A stretch of DNA of 64,000 bases, taken from assembly GCF_014932895.1 (NCBI RefSeq), contig NZ_JACYOF010000002.1, forward strand, positions 434,001 to 498,000, given 5' to 3'. Below the pieces are notes generated by a model. It was not told the origin of the DNA. It worked only from the letters and a program-made list of their open reading frames with translations, and searched no databases. A program made the translations under genes and the position numbers. Origin of the DNA: Bacillus thuringiensis. GTDB taxonomy: Bacteria; Bacillota; Bacilli; Bacillales; Bacillaceae_G. Position 1 is the stretch's first letter. Each line of letters begins with the position of its first letter. Below, in pieces: positions 18,040 through 27,194 of the stretch.

Positions 18040-18585
18040 ATGGAAAATATAGATATTGGTAAAAAGATTGAAAAACAAAGGAAAGAAAAAGGTTTAACTA
18101 GTAAAGAACTAGCAAAGATGGCCGATATTACACCATCTATGTTAAGTCAAATTGAGCGCGGGTCTGCTAACCCTTCTATTCAAACATTAAAAGTACTCGC
18201 AAAAGCACTTGATGTGCCAACGTTTAGCTTTTTGCTTGAAGAAACAAATACAGACGATTTAATCGTGCGCTCTCATAAACGTAAAAAAATGATTATCGAT
18301 AATTTATCATATGAAATGCTATCACCTGATTTCACAGGCAATTTAGCAACAGCAATTATGACTGTTCCACCAAATACTTCTTCATCAGAAAATGTGCTAG
18401 AACATAAAGGTGAAGAATTAGCATTTGTCTTAGATGGGAAAATCACATTATATTTAAACGAGGAAGAATACATATTAAAAACTGGTGACAGTGTAAAAAT
18501 ACCTGCTTATTTAAAGCATAAATGGGTAAATCATTTTGAGAAAAATGCGATTGTCTTATTTTCTGTTACTCCACCGATTTTTTAA
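18040..18585 (+). CDS. XRE-cupin transcriptional regulator
   Basis: A 181-residue protein with an N-terminal lambda-repressor HTH (residues ~8-62; SKELAKMADITPSMLSQIERG) and a C-terminal cupin_2 domain (HKGEELAFVLDGKITLYL, GDSVKIPAYLKH). Such regulators bind small ligands in the cupin barrel. Divergent from dsdA across a 148-base AT-rich region, so control of D-serine breakdown is likely. Start ATG follows AAGGAG. Confidence 0.9.
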   Translation: MENIDIGKKIEKQRKEKGLTSKELAKMADITPSMLSQIERGSANPSIQTLKVLAKALDVPTFSFLLEETNTDDLIVRSHKRKKMIIDNLSYEMLSPDFTGNLATAIMTVPPNTSSSENVLEHKGEELAFVLDGKITLYLNEEEYILKTGDSVKIPAYLKHKWVNHFEKNAIVLFSVTPPIF

Positions 18586-18594
18586 TACATACAT

Positions 18595-18640
18595 AAAAAC
18601 AGGTTAATCCTTATAAAATATGGATTAACCTGTTTTATTA
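18595..18640. terminator. Bidirectional terminator between the XRE regulator and kdpA remnant
   Basis: AAAACAGGTTAATCC ... GGATTAACCTGTTTT is a 15-base perfect inverted repeat with A/T flanks, between convergent units. Confidence 0.9.
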
Positions 18641-18650
18641 ATAAAAAAAA

Positions 18651-20105
18651 TTAAAGTATCATTAAAAATTCAGCAATGGGGCCAAGTACAAGCACTGGTA
18701 AAAATGTTAATGCGCCTACTATACATATTGTCCCTAACAAAATGCCGCCAAATAAACGAGTATCCGTTTGAAATGTTCCTATTATCGTTTCAGGAATAAT
18801 CTTCTTCTTTTTAAGCCCTACTGCAACAGCAAGCATTGTAATGATTCCTAAATACCTACCAATATACATGACAATACCCGTTGAAAGATTCCAAAATGGT
18901 GTACTATCTTTTAACCCTTCAAATCCAGATCCATTATTAACAGCTGACGACGTATATTCATATATTACTTGCGTTAAACCGTGAAAACCAGGATTGGAAA
19001 TGGCGTCCGTTCCATGATAAGTAGAAAAAGCAATTGCCGCCGCTCCAAGAATAAGTAATGGCTGAGATACAATCGTAATCGCAATTAACTTCATTTCTTT
19101 TCCTTCTAATTTTTTATTTAAAAACTCTGGTGTACGACCAATCATTAATCCTGCTAAAAACACAGCAATCATCGCATACATGATTACATTCATAAACCCA
19201 ACCCCAATACCACCAAACACTGCTCCTAAAAGCATATTTACAAGCGGAACCATTCCTCCAATCGGCGTTAGCGTATCATGAGTCGTATTGACCCCACCGC
19301 ACTTGTTACATTCGTATAAAGTGCAGAAGAGATAATTCCAAGACGAGTTTCCTTCCCTTCCATATTCCCTTGTGAACTTTCTACTCCTAATTGATTTAAT
19401 AGTGGATTCCCCCCCCAATTCCGTCATAGCAAGGACCGTGAAACCAATTATAAAAAGAATAAGCATTGATATAAAAAGAATTCGGCCTTGTCTTCGATTG
19501 CCGACCATTCTACCATATACAAATGGAAACGCCATTGGAATTAGCATTTGTCATACCATCTGTAACACATTACTGACCATATTAGGGTTTTCTAAAGGAT
19601 GTGCAGATACCGTTCCAAAAAAACCACCGCCATTGTCACCTAATTCTTTAATTGATAATGAGGATGCTACTGGCCCACGAGGAATTCCTTGTATAATTCC
19701 CTCTATTGTTTTCACCGTTACTCCTGCATCAAGTGTTTGAGGTACTCCTAATAGTACAAATAATAATGATGTTATAAACGCAATCGGCAGAAGTACACGT
19801 GTAATAGATTGTACAAAATCAACAAAAAAGTTCCCAATTCTTTTCCCAGCTAATAGACGAATAAACGTAATACCAACTGCTAATGAAGTGGCAGGAGCAG
19901 CAAACATCATAAACGTTACACCTATCATTTGAGATAAATAAGATAAACTACTTTCCCCTCCATAATGTTGTAAATTAGCATTTGTCATAAACGTAATCGC
20001 TGTATGAAAAGCTAAAGTAGGTTCTAACCCCTCAAAACGATAAGGGTTTAACGGTAACATTCCTTGTAACCTAAAAATAGCCATGTATAGATTTTTTCCA
20101 CACAT
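18651..20105 (-). pseudogene. kdpA: Broken kdpA (potassium-transporting ATPase A subunit)
   Basis: Two same-frame pieces together match KdpA, the K+-channel subunit of the Kdp ATPase (HTAITFMTNANLQHYGGE, GPVASSLSIKELGDNGGGFFG, GLTQVIYEYTSSA...GSGFEGL, end LGPIAEFL). Defects: about 85 N-terminal residues are missing, so it begins at IFRLQG; an in-frame TGA interrupts it at 19548-19550 region (after NVLQMV); and between about 19270 and 19410 the family sequence continues only in another frame, flanked by a G7 run and a second indel. kdpB and kdpC are absent downstream. It abuts the Lgt-like gene by nine bases, which looks like a deletion junction. Confidence 0.9.
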
Positions 20106-20114
20106 GACTATTTT

Positions 20115-20798
20115 TTAATGTTTTGGAATCAATAGAACCCCTAAACTAATAACACAAAAACTAAGTATTTGTTGTATAGATAAGCCCATTACAACTGAAT
20201 TTTGTTCACTTATTAGTGAAATAAATATATGAGCACTTCCCTCAAAAATTAGAAAAACACTTATATTCTTTCCATTTCCTAATCTTTCATTTCTCATCCA
20301 TAACAAGCCGATTATACAAAGAGCGAGGATGATCTCGTATATGAAAATAGGATGATACAAAAACTTAGATTCATATATTTTCACACCCCAAGGCAATGTA
20401 GTTTGTACACCTAATTTTTGATGAAATAGAAAATAAAAAATAATACTCATGCATAGTCCAAAAGGCAATGCGTCAAGTAAAATACGAAGCGAAAATTGCT
20501 CCTTTTTATTTTTCCAAACAATATATATACTCGCAATTACGCACCCTACTATAATATACTGCATATTTCCTACAGCTAATAATGCTTGTAATGGCGATCC
20601 AAGAGCCCATACTGGATTTAAAATTGCCGGTGCAAATTTCCATACAAATACGATGATAAGAAAAGCATTTGTTACAACATCCATCATTTTCTCATATGAT
20701 ACATTTTGATGCCCCATCTTTCGTTTCATCAGCACAAATCCAAATAGACTTCCAATAATAAGCGATACGGGTTGTAACCTCACGATCCACTCCATCAC
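20115..20798 (-). CDS. Lgt-like (prolipoprotein diacylglyceryl transferase family) membrane protein
   Basis: A 227-residue protein with about seven membrane helices. The segment KFLYHPIFIYE matches the conserved HP...YE region of Lgt, but the protein is shorter than true Lgt (~270) and lacks the strongly conserved loop around the catalytic arginine, so it is probably a divergent family member, not the housekeeping enzyme. It follows the TlpA gene by 14 bases in the BlaI-controlled operon. GTG at 20798 or ATG at 20795 can serve as start after GAGGGGA. Function unknown; a role tied to the thioredoxin partner is inferred. Confidence 0.7.
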   Translation of the reverse strand: MMEWIVRLQPVSLIIGSLFGFVLMKRKMGHQNVSYEKMMDVVTNAFLIIVFVWKFAPAILNPVWALGSPLQALLAVGNMQYIIVGCVIASIYIVWKNKKEQFSLRILLDALPFGLCMSIIFYFLFHQKLGVQTTLPWGVKIYESKFLYHPIFIYEIILALCIIGLLWMRNERLGNGKNISVFLIFEGSAHIFISLISEQNSVVMGLSIQQILSFCVISLGVLLIPKH

Positions 20799-20812
20799 TA
20801 TGAAATCCCCTC

Positions 20813-21367
20813 TTAACTCTCAATTAATTCCTTAAATTTCTCCTCTAATTGATCTGAAGGTAATACGCCTCGCACTTGATCTACTATAATTCCATCTTTA
20901 TTAACAAAAAACGTCGTTGGTAATGAGAATACTTTATAATCTAGTCCAGCTACTCCGTCCATATCTAACAAAACAGGAAATTTAAATCCGTGACGATCTG
21001 CAAATGCGCTCGCTTCTTGTACTGGGTCGCCGATCGTTGCATTCACCGCAAAGATTTCAATATCCTTTTTATATTTGTCATACAAACGAACTAAGTCAGG
21101 TGCCTCCATTTCACATGGGCCACACCACGATGCCCAGAAATTAATAAGATATGGTTTTCCCTTTGCATCACTTAACGAATACAACTTCCCATCTAATCCT
21201 TTTAACGTTATATCCGGCGCTCTAAATCCTACTTGTGGTAATATTTCTTTCTCTTGTAATTCGGCTTGTTTCGCTTTTCTTTCCTTTTCTTCTTTCTTTG
21301 AATTATAAAAGTTGACTCCCGCCCAAACGAGCGCTCCCACTAGTATAATAGCAATTAGTTTCTTCAT
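20813..21367 (-). CDS. TlpA/ResA-like membrane-anchored thiol-disulfide oxidoreductase
   Basis: A 184-residue protein: N-terminal membrane anchor (residues 4-20), a charged linker, then an AhpC/TSA-thioredoxin fold with active site WCGPC (Cys82, Cys85) and a cis-Pro loop at LPTTFFV. ResA-like proteins reduce disulfides outside the membrane, for example in cytochrome c maturation. Start is set at 21367, where ATG follows TAGGAGGAA. An ACTAC-N5-GTAGT operator lies 20 bases upstream, within the gap after the M56 gene, so it can be controlled by the adjacent BlaI-type repressor. Confidence 0.88.
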   Translation of the reverse strand: MKKLIAIILVGALVWAGVNFYNSKKEEKERKAKQAELQEKEILPQVGFRAPDITLKGLDGKLYSLSDAKGKPYLINFWASWCGPCEMEAPDLVRLYDKYKKDIEIFAVNATIGDPVQEASAFADRHGFKFPVLLDMDGVAGLDYKVFSLPTTFFVNKDGIIVDQVRGVLPSDQLEEKFKELIES

Positions 21368-21386
21368 TTTTATTCCTCCTAAACAC

Positions 21387-21401
21387 ACTACAATGAGTAG
21401 T
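21387..21401. promoter_or_regulatory. BlaI-type operator before the TlpA gene
   Basis: The dyad ACTAC-AATGA-GTAGT (extendable to CACTAC/GTAGTG) matches the arms of the site at 22672 exactly. BlaI/MecI/CopY repressors bind TACA/TGTA-type dyads, so this is likely a second site for the BlaI protein encoded nearby. Confidence 0.7.
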
Positions 21402-21423
21402 GTTAATTCTTAAAAAAAAGAGG

Positions 21424-22236
21424 CTATATGCACTCTCCGACAATAAGTACAATCGACATACAAAATAAACCTAATGTGACATATACCGAATTAGTGTGTA
21501 ACGGTATAGTAAGCTTCACAACTTTTTCATTTAACACTTGCTCGATTCGTAAATTGATTGCTGTTTTTGCAAATGAAGCTGTCACACATCGATTTTCCAT
21601 CGTCTTTATTTTAATTAATTTTAATAACGCACTGCCTAACTCGAATGAAGATTTCATTTTTTGCATCGCATATTTATCTGCTGCTAACTCTTGATACGTA
21701 TGGTATCGCTGTAACAACCCTTCTAGTATCGGGATGTACATCATTCCTTCCGCTAACAATGTAAAACAAAATAATTTTAGCGGATCCCGATTGTTTTGAT
21801 GATATTCTTCATGAAAAATAATCGCATCAATTTCTTCCTCTGAAAACGTCTGAAGCATCCCTTCTGACATCACGACTTTCGGACGAAATAATCCAATTGT
21901 AAATGCTGCAACTTCCTCGGTCGGCAGTATATATATTTGTTTTCCTTTTCTAATGAAAGGAAAAAGTACTTTTTGCAATTTTTTACTATAGAAACATTGC
22001 CGCCAAATTCTTTTGCTCACAACCAGTACAGTAAGTAATAATAACCCAGCTATTATAATACGAATTAGCGATAATTCTTTCATATGTTTTTCTAACTCAA
22101 ATAAGCAAAACTTTGAAAGAAAGAACACCTTATTTTGAAAAAGAAATGGATATGTAACATAATACATTAACATGCTGAAAAAGAGAGTACTTACAATTAC
22201 TGCGAACAAAAAGATTTTACGCATTTGCCATTTCAT
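21424..22236 (-). CDS. M56 (BlaR1/MecR1) family membrane metallopeptidase
   Basis: A 270-residue protein with membrane helices near residues 6-30, 56-75, 155-175 and 250-268 and the gluzincin zinc motif HEEYH (142-146) followed by QNNRD. It corresponds to the protease half of BlaR1 and lacks the C-terminal penicillin-binding sensor domain. In BlaR1 systems the protease leads to cleavage of BlaI. Here the signal is unknown and is not obviously a beta-lactam. One base separates it from the BlaI gene. Confidence 0.87.
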   Translation of the reverse strand: MKWQMRKIFLFAVIVSTLFFSMLMYYVTYPFLFQNKVFFLSKFCLFELEKHMKELSLIRIIIAGLLLLTVLVVSKRIWRQCFYSKKLQKVLFPFIRKGKQIYILPTEEVAAFTIGLFRPKVVMSEGMLQTFSEEEIDAIIFHEEYHQNNRDPLKLFCFTLLAEGMMYIPILEGLLQRYHTYQELAADKYAMQKMKSSFELGSALLKLIKIKTMENRCVTASFAKTAINLRIEQVLNEKVVKLTIPLHTNSVYVTLGLFCMSIVLIVGECI

Positions 22237-22237
22237 T

Positions 22238-22654
22238 TTATCGATCCTCTTTTTTTAACTGACTCAATTTATCTTCTAATTTTTTTAGTAAAGTCGGGTC
22301 AGCCTGCTCTAACTCATCTAGCATATGATTTACAACTAAATCTCCAAATTCCCCCATTAATTCCTGTGTCATTTTCTTCGTTTGATTAGATAAGAATTCT
22401 TCTTTTGTTTGTACAGTACGATATATGCCACTTCTTTTCACAGTCTGTTTTTCTAAGTGTAATTTCTCTACTAACCTGTTCATAACTGTCATAACAGTAT
22501 TAAAATTCACAGGTGATTCTTCATTTAATTTCTGCTGTACTTCTTTAATGGTAATACCCTCTGTGGACCAAACAATCTCCATAATTTTCGCTTCAAGCGG
22601 TCCAAAGAAGTGATTTAGCCCTTGCTCATTTAACTTATAGTTTTGAGTAAACAT
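22238..22654 (-). CDS. BlaI/MecI/CopY family repressor
   Basis: A 138-residue Penicillinase_R protein with a winged HTH (MEIVWSTEGITIKEVQQKL, NTVMTVMNRLVEK) and a C-terminal helical dimer region. It should repress its own operon and be inactivated through the M56 protease encoded next. A sigma-A promoter overlapping an ACTAC-N5-GTAGT dyad lies just upstream. Start ATG follows GAAAGGAG. Confidence 0.93.
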   Translation of the reverse strand: MFTQNYKLNEQGLNHFFGPLEAKIMEIVWSTEGITIKEVQQKLNEESPVNFNTVMTVMNRLVEKLHLEKQTVKRSGIYRTVQTKEEFLSNQTKKMTQELMGEFGDLVVNHMLDELEQADPTLLKKLEDKLSQLKKEDR

Positions 22655-22671
22655 CGTATGGCTCCTTTCGC

Positions 22672-22707
22672 ACTACGAATTGTAGTATAAATTAAATGAA
22701 AGGTCAA
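22672..22707 (-). promoter_or_regulatory. Promoter and BlaI-type operator of the BlaI/M56/TlpA/Lgt-like operon
   Basis: On the minus strand TTGACC (22702-22707) and TACAAT (22679-22684) are 17 bases apart, a good sigma-A promoter. The dyad ACTAC-N5-GTAGT (22672-22686) covers the -10 element, an arrangement expected for repression. The same dyad recurs at 21387. Confidence 0.78.
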
Positions 22708-22754
22708 ACACGAATGATATAAACTGCTATTCACTAATTATGAATATCCATTCA

Positions 22755-23159
22755 TTATAAACCTAACTTCTCTCCAAATGTATCAAAGAGATACTGTTCT
22801 AATATTTGCACACTAAATTTCTCATTACGACCAAGTGCAAATAATTCCCGATCTTTCGCTACGATAGTATCTAACGGAATAGCCACATTATCAACTATTT
22901 TTGTAATTTCAATTATATTACTTTTTACGTTTACCTCTGTTTTAAATTCAACGTTTTCCAATACTATATGTGAACGTCTTCCTGATGCAAAAAAAGTAAA
23001 GTTAGGATTTTTAACAACGCCAATTTCAGCCTCTAACGCATATAAATAATGAAAAATTATATCTCTATGTCCATCTTTTATTACTTTTTCATCCTTCTCA
23101 TCATCTAAGTATTCTTTCAACTTCGTTGTAAATTCAAATCGAAAATCCACTTTTTTCAC
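22755..23159 (-). CDS. Hypothetical cytosolic protein (possibly DUF3908-like)
   Basis: About 134 residues, mixed alpha/beta and charged, with no signal or membrane segment if started at GTG 23159 (MKKVDFRFEF). That start follows GAGGGAG closely; GTG at 23150 or ATG at 23174 are alternatives. A longer frame to 23261 would add an unlikely hydrophobic N-terminus without a ribosome site. It resembles small Bacillus cereus group proteins of unknown function such as DUF3908, but I am not certain of the family. Single gene. Confidence 0.6.
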   Translation of the reverse strand: MKKVDFRFEFTTKLKEYLDDEKDEKVIKDGHRDIIFHYLYALEAEIGVVKNPNFTFFASGRRSHIVLENVEFKTEVNVKSNIIEITKIVDNVAIPLDTIVAKDRELFALGRNEKFSVQILEQYLFDTFGEKLGL

Positions 23160-23532
23160 GCTCCCTCTGATCATTCTGCACCGAATAAATATATTAATAT
23201 AATTTAACCATATTGTAATATAAGTTCCTATAAAAAGTAAAAAGAACTTTTGTAAAATCACTGGTATTTCCGATGATTTTTTAAATTATAAACATTAATT
23301 CATGTGTCGTTATATCCATTTAAACATATTGTATCCATATTTTGAAACAATAGTATGTAGTATTATATATCAATAAGCTGTTTCTAATGTATTACTCTAT
23401 ATAGTCATCGCCTCTCTTACTATTCCAATATATTCAAACTGCATTTTCTCTTTATTCATTACATTAGAGAAGGAATGTAACTCTCTTCTAGCGAATTTTT
23501 ACATAATAACAATAATTAGGTGGTGCTTTACT

Positions 23533-24231
23533 ATGAAATTAGCTGTCATTGGTGGCGGTGATTTACAAGATTCAAATCACTTGCATATTAATGAGCGACT
23601 TATAGAATTAACAAATAAACAGTATCCAAAAGTATTATTCATTCCAACAGCTAGTCATGATGATGAAAGCTATATAAAATTATTTTTAGACACGTTTGAA
23701 AAACAATTGCATTGTGAAGTACAAATACTACGTATTATAACTGAGCCCCCTTCTAAATATGAAATAGACGAGATGGTTCATTCTGCCGATTTAATTTACC
23801 TCGGAGGCGGGAACTATATTCAAATGCTTGAACACTGGAAAGAACATAAAATAGATGAAAAATTACTATTGGCTTTACAACAAGGAATACTTATCGCTGG
23901 CTATAGTGCTGGTGCTATGTGTTGGTTCACATCTAGTATCCGATCAGATTATGAAGGTTCTGACTATATAGAAAGTAACGGATGGGGTATTGTTAACAAA
24001 CGATTTTGCCCTCATTATAATCAATTAAATAGAATGAATACCTTCCATTCCTTTTTACAAAATCATTATGGCAATATAGAAGGCATTGCATTAGAGGATA
24101 ATTGCGCTTTATATATTACAAAAGATTCCTTTGAAATTATCGGTGCGCCAGAGAAAGCATGGGAGTTTTATATGAGTAACGGAAAACTCATTAGGCAGCA
24201 TTTCGATATAACTTTGAAAAGTTATTTATAA
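23533..24231 (+). CDS. Peptidase S51 (peptidase E-like) family protein
   Basis: A 232-residue protein of the class I glutamine amidotransferase-like fold. The nucleophile elbow AGYSAGAM carries the catalytic serine, and YLGGGNYIQML and a downstream acidic site (ALEDNCALYI) fit family S51, whose members cleave Asp-X dipeptides or, as cyanophycinase relatives, aspartyl polymers. Start ATG follows TAGGTGGTG. Monocistronic with its own terminator. Confidence 0.85.
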   Translation: MKLAVIGGGDLQDSNHLHINERLIELTNKQYPKVLFIPTASHDDESYIKLFLDTFEKQLHCEVQILRIITEPPSKYEIDEMVHSADLIYLGGGNYIQMLEHWKEHKIDEKLLLALQQGILIAGYSAGAMCWFTSSIRSDYEGSDYIESNGWGIVNKRFCPHYNQLNRMNTFHSFLQNHYGNIEGIALEDNCALYITKDSFEIIGAPEKAWEFYMSNGKLIRQHFDITLKSYL

Positions 24232-24247
24232 GCTTTTACGAATAAAG

Positions 24248-24280
24248 AATGCCCCTAAGCATAACAACTTAGGGGCATTC
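24248..24280. terminator. Bidirectional terminator between the S51 peptidase and MATE copy 2
   Basis: GAATGCCCCTAAG and CTTAGGGGCATTC form a strong GC-containing stem between convergent genes. Confidence 0.9.
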
Positions 24281-24288
24281 TCATTCTT

Positions 24289-25698
24289 TTAACTAACTAG
24301 TCGAGTAATTCTTTTCTTCTGCCATGAAAGCTTATAATATGCGTACTGTAATAGTAAGCTCACAATGAATGCTGCTGGGTATCCGATCCATATCCCTTCT
24401 ATACCAAGACTAGTATGGTAAGAAAGATAATAAGCTACTGGTACTTCAACAAGCCATATTGATACGACACCGATAACAGTTGGCCATAATACTGTGCCAC
24501 TTGCTCGCATTGTTGCACTAATAATTTGTGCATGACCGAAAATTAAGTAACTCCATAATGTGATCATAACTAGACTATGAGCAATTTCAATTGTATTTTG
24601 GCTCGTTAAAAATAGTGACAGAATGTCTCTTGAGAACAAATAAATAAAAGATATTAACACACCACCGATAACATAATTCATGATAATTCCGGCCTTTACA
24701 ACTTTCTGTAATCGATCAAATTGATTCGCACCAATTGATTGTGCTGCAAAGATAGATACAGTAATACCAAGACTAACGGCTGGCATTTGTACATAACTTG
24801 CAACTTGATTCACAACGCCATAAGCAGCTGTTGCATCCGAACCGTAACGATTTACAAACGCGATTACCGCAATTTCAGATAATGAAACTAATATCATATT
24901 AATACTCGCTGGAATACCAAGTCGTAACAATAATTTTAATAACTCCCAATCCATTCGAAGATATTTTCTTACCGTGCTATCTAATTGGAGTGGATGATTT
25001 TTCTTCTTTAAATATACTAGCATGACAATAAACGTAATAACTGTAGATATAACAGAAGCATACGCCGCTCCATACACATCTAATTTCGGAGCTCCTAACC
25101 AGCCAAAAATAAGAACTGGTAATAAAATCATATTTAGCGCTGTACTTACAATTAAAAAGTAAAATGGTGTTTTAGAATCTCCTGTACCTCTCATAAATGT
25201 TGTGTATGCAAAATATAAAAACAAAACTGGCATAGAGATAAATAAAATCCGTGCATAATGTACACTTATTTCAATAATATTTTCTGGCGTTCCCATAAGG
25301 CGCATAATATCCATCGCAAATACACTACCTAATATTGCTAACACAACTCCAATAATAAAAGTGAATGTAAGCGTCGTACCAACGATGGCTTTTAAACGAT
25401 CTTCATTTTTAGCACCAAACGCCTGACCAATTAAAATAGAACTACCTGAACCAATTCCAATTACGAATGAAACAAGTAGAAAAAATAACGGAAAGAATGC
25501 GGATATAGCTGCTAAATCATTAACACCAAGCCATCTTCCTACTACTACCATACCAAATAATTGTCCAACTGATTGTAGTACGTTACTTAATAATAACGGG
25601 ACTAAAAACATGGACATCGATTTCCATATCGGTTTGCTCTCACTGTCTAACTTATGTGACTCTGCACCTTCTTTATTGTTATCTGCAGGTGGTTTCAA
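24289..25698 (-). CDS. MATE family multidrug efflux transporter (copy 2)
   Basis: A 469-residue MATE transporter, paralogue of the gene at 1704 with the same length, orientation and nearly the same sequence from residue ~25 onward (WKSMSMFLVPLLLSN). The N-terminal ~22 residues and the upstream regions are unrelated in sequence. DNA identity is high but with many silent differences, so the duplication is not recent. Here the start follows AAAGGAGAAATGAG. Role: cation-driven export of unknown compounds. Confidence 0.93.
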   Translation of the reverse strand: MKPPADNNKEGAESHKLDSESKPIWKSMSMFLVPLLLSNVLQSVGQLFGMVVVGRWLGVNDLAAISAFFPLFFLLVSFVIGIGSGSSILIGQAFGAKNEDRLKAIVGTTLTFTFIIGVVLAILGSVFAMDIMRLMGTPENIIEISVHYARILFISMPVLFLYFAYTTFMRGTGDSKTPFYFLIVSTALNMILLPVLIFGWLGAPKLDVYGAAYASVISTVITFIVMLVYLKKKNHPLQLDSTVRKYLRMDWELLKLLLRLGIPASINMILVSLSEIAVIAFVNRYGSDATAAYGVVNQVASYVQMPAVSLGITVSIFAAQSIGANQFDRLQKVVKAGIIMNYVIGGVLISFIYLFSRDILSLFLTSQNTIEIAHSLVMITLWSYLIFGHAQIISATMRASGTVLWPTVIGVVSIWLVEVPVAYYLSYHTSLGIEGIWIGYPAAFIVSLLLQYAYYKLSWQKKRITRLVS

Positions 25699-25797
25699 AT
25701 CTCATTTCTCCTTTTATTAAAAATCTGTTTTTCAACCTCTATCTCTTTGTATATTCGTTATAATGATGTGCTTCTATTCATTTTCTTTTTCGCACTA

Positions 25798-26562
25798 TTA
25801 TAACTTCACCCAATATTGGCTTCCATCAGCTGTTCTATCTATAAATCCATATTCGATTAAATACCTTCTTAAAGTCACAAAATCTGGATATACATTTTCT
25901 AAAATTGTATTTACTTCTTTTTCGGAATATTTTTGATTACTATCAAATTTTTTCACTAAGTGACGCAATATAATTAATTTACGTTTTTGCTTTTTCGGAA
26001 ATTTAGAAAGCGGTCCATCTAATCCATCTGTAAAATGTGCTTTTAATACTTCATCATTCTCTTCTTCCGTAATATTATATCGATCGTCCACCATCGTTGC
26101 TGTTCTATGAATTGGTACAAATTTCGTTTGTACTTTCGATTTTTCTTCTGATAATTCCATTAACGCTAAAAATACTTTTGCTTGTTTCATCTTCTCTCGT
26201 AATGTAAATCGATGATTACGAATTGTCGATGTGCTTCCGCCATCCATTTCTTTTACGATTTCTTTATCACTCAGTCCCATATTGAAAAACTGAACCATTT
26301 TCTTTTGCAAATCCGTTAAACCTGTAAATTTCTTATCCATATTTAATAAATAATCAAACATAGACGTATGCTCATTTTGAATATGCAATTGTATAAACTT
26401 CTCTGCTTCATACAAAACTTGATTATCTTGATAAATAACCCCTTTCATAAACATTTCTCCACAAGCTAAACAAATATACTCCTCTGCTTCTTCATCAAAC
26501 ACATAACCTTTCTTCAATTCCTCTACTGTTGCATCCCAAAACTTCTCTGAAATATCACTCAT
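25798..26562 (-). CDS. HTH transcriptional regulator with DUF2087 domain
   Basis: A 254-residue protein. A possible Cys-x2-Cys site near residue 30 (CLACGEMF) precedes a LuxR-like HTH in the middle (LSDKEIVKEMDGGSTSTIRNHRFTLREK), and the C-terminal ~80 residues are a DUF2087 domain (SKFPKKQKRKLIIL ... RRYLIEYGFIDR). Start ATG at 26562 has AAAGGAG eight bases upstream; GTG at 26571 overlaps that site. Target unknown; single gene. Confidence 0.85.
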   Translation of the reverse strand: MSDISEKFWDATVEELKKGYVFDEEAEEYICLACGEMFMKGVIYQDNQVLYEAEKFIQLHIQNEHTSMFDYLLNMDKKFTGLTDLQKKMVQFFNMGLSDKEIVKEMDGGSTSTIRNHRFTLREKMKQAKVFLALMELSEEKSKVQTKFVPIHRTATMVDDRYNITEEENDEVLKAHFTDGLDGPLSKFPKKQKRKLIILRHLVKKFDSNQKYSEKEVNTILENVYPDFVTLRRYLIEYGFIDRTADGSQYWVKL

Positions 26563-26837
26563 ACTAAACACTCCTTTAAAATATCTATCTTAAAAACAAA
26601 CAAATCACAATATCGTTTACTATCACTCCATCATCTTAACACATCAAAAACAAACATTTCAACATTTCGTTTGCCTATTTTATAAACTTTTTTAAAAATA
26701 TCTATAATCATCTTGAATAATCGCTAAATATAATGAAATTATTATCCCATAGAGAAACTGTAATAATCTAATTAAAGTGGAGTCCGAAACGAAACAAGCC
26801 CTCTATTTAATCCCTATCAAATATTCCATTTTAACTA

Positions 26838-26866
26838 CAAAAAAGCGTTTCCTTTTATGGAAACAC
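26838..26866 (-). terminator. Terminator overlapping the end of the small lipoprotein gene
   Basis: In minus-strand RNA GTTTCC-ATAAAA-GGAAAC followed by GCTTTTTTT forms a hairpin that includes the last codon and stop of the gene at 26855. Confidence 0.75.
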
Positions 26867-27046
26867 CCTTTCACCTTTTATATTTTTATAAACAACCTCT
26901 ACTAAAACTTTACTTGCCTCTATAAATACATGCTTTCGGTTTCCATCTTCAACAAATTCATTTGAACAACCACTCATAATCATCATACAACTAATTATGA
27001 CTAGCGCTACATTTCTATTCTTGTAAGTCACTTCATGCCACTTCAC
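26855..27046 (-). CDS. Small putative lipoprotein, 63 residues
   Basis: A short protein with a basic start (YKNRN), a hydrophobic stretch and the lipobox-like MSGC at about residues 24-27, which would leave a ~37-residue lipid-anchored outer peptide. GTG start at 27046 follows AAGGAAG by ten bases. Family not recognised. A terminator overlaps its end, which supports expression. Confidence 0.6.
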   Translation of the reverse strand: MKWHEVTYKNRNVALVIISCMMIMSGCSNEFVEDGNRKHVFIEASKVLVEVVYKNIKGERVFP

Positions 27047-27194
27047 TATTAAAAAACTTCCTTTAAATTTATACTATCAAAAGATTTTACACGAATAACA
27101 AACCAAAAAAATATGCAATCATGCATATTTTCACGCCTTATTAAGATGTTATGATTTAATTTATGTAAAGAACACGTATACCGAGGTGACTCAC

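Noticed and set aside
1704-25698. The pair of MATE genes as ends of a composite mobile element
   Set aside because: No transposase, inverted repeats or target duplications flank them; the genes between are ordinary chromosomal ones.
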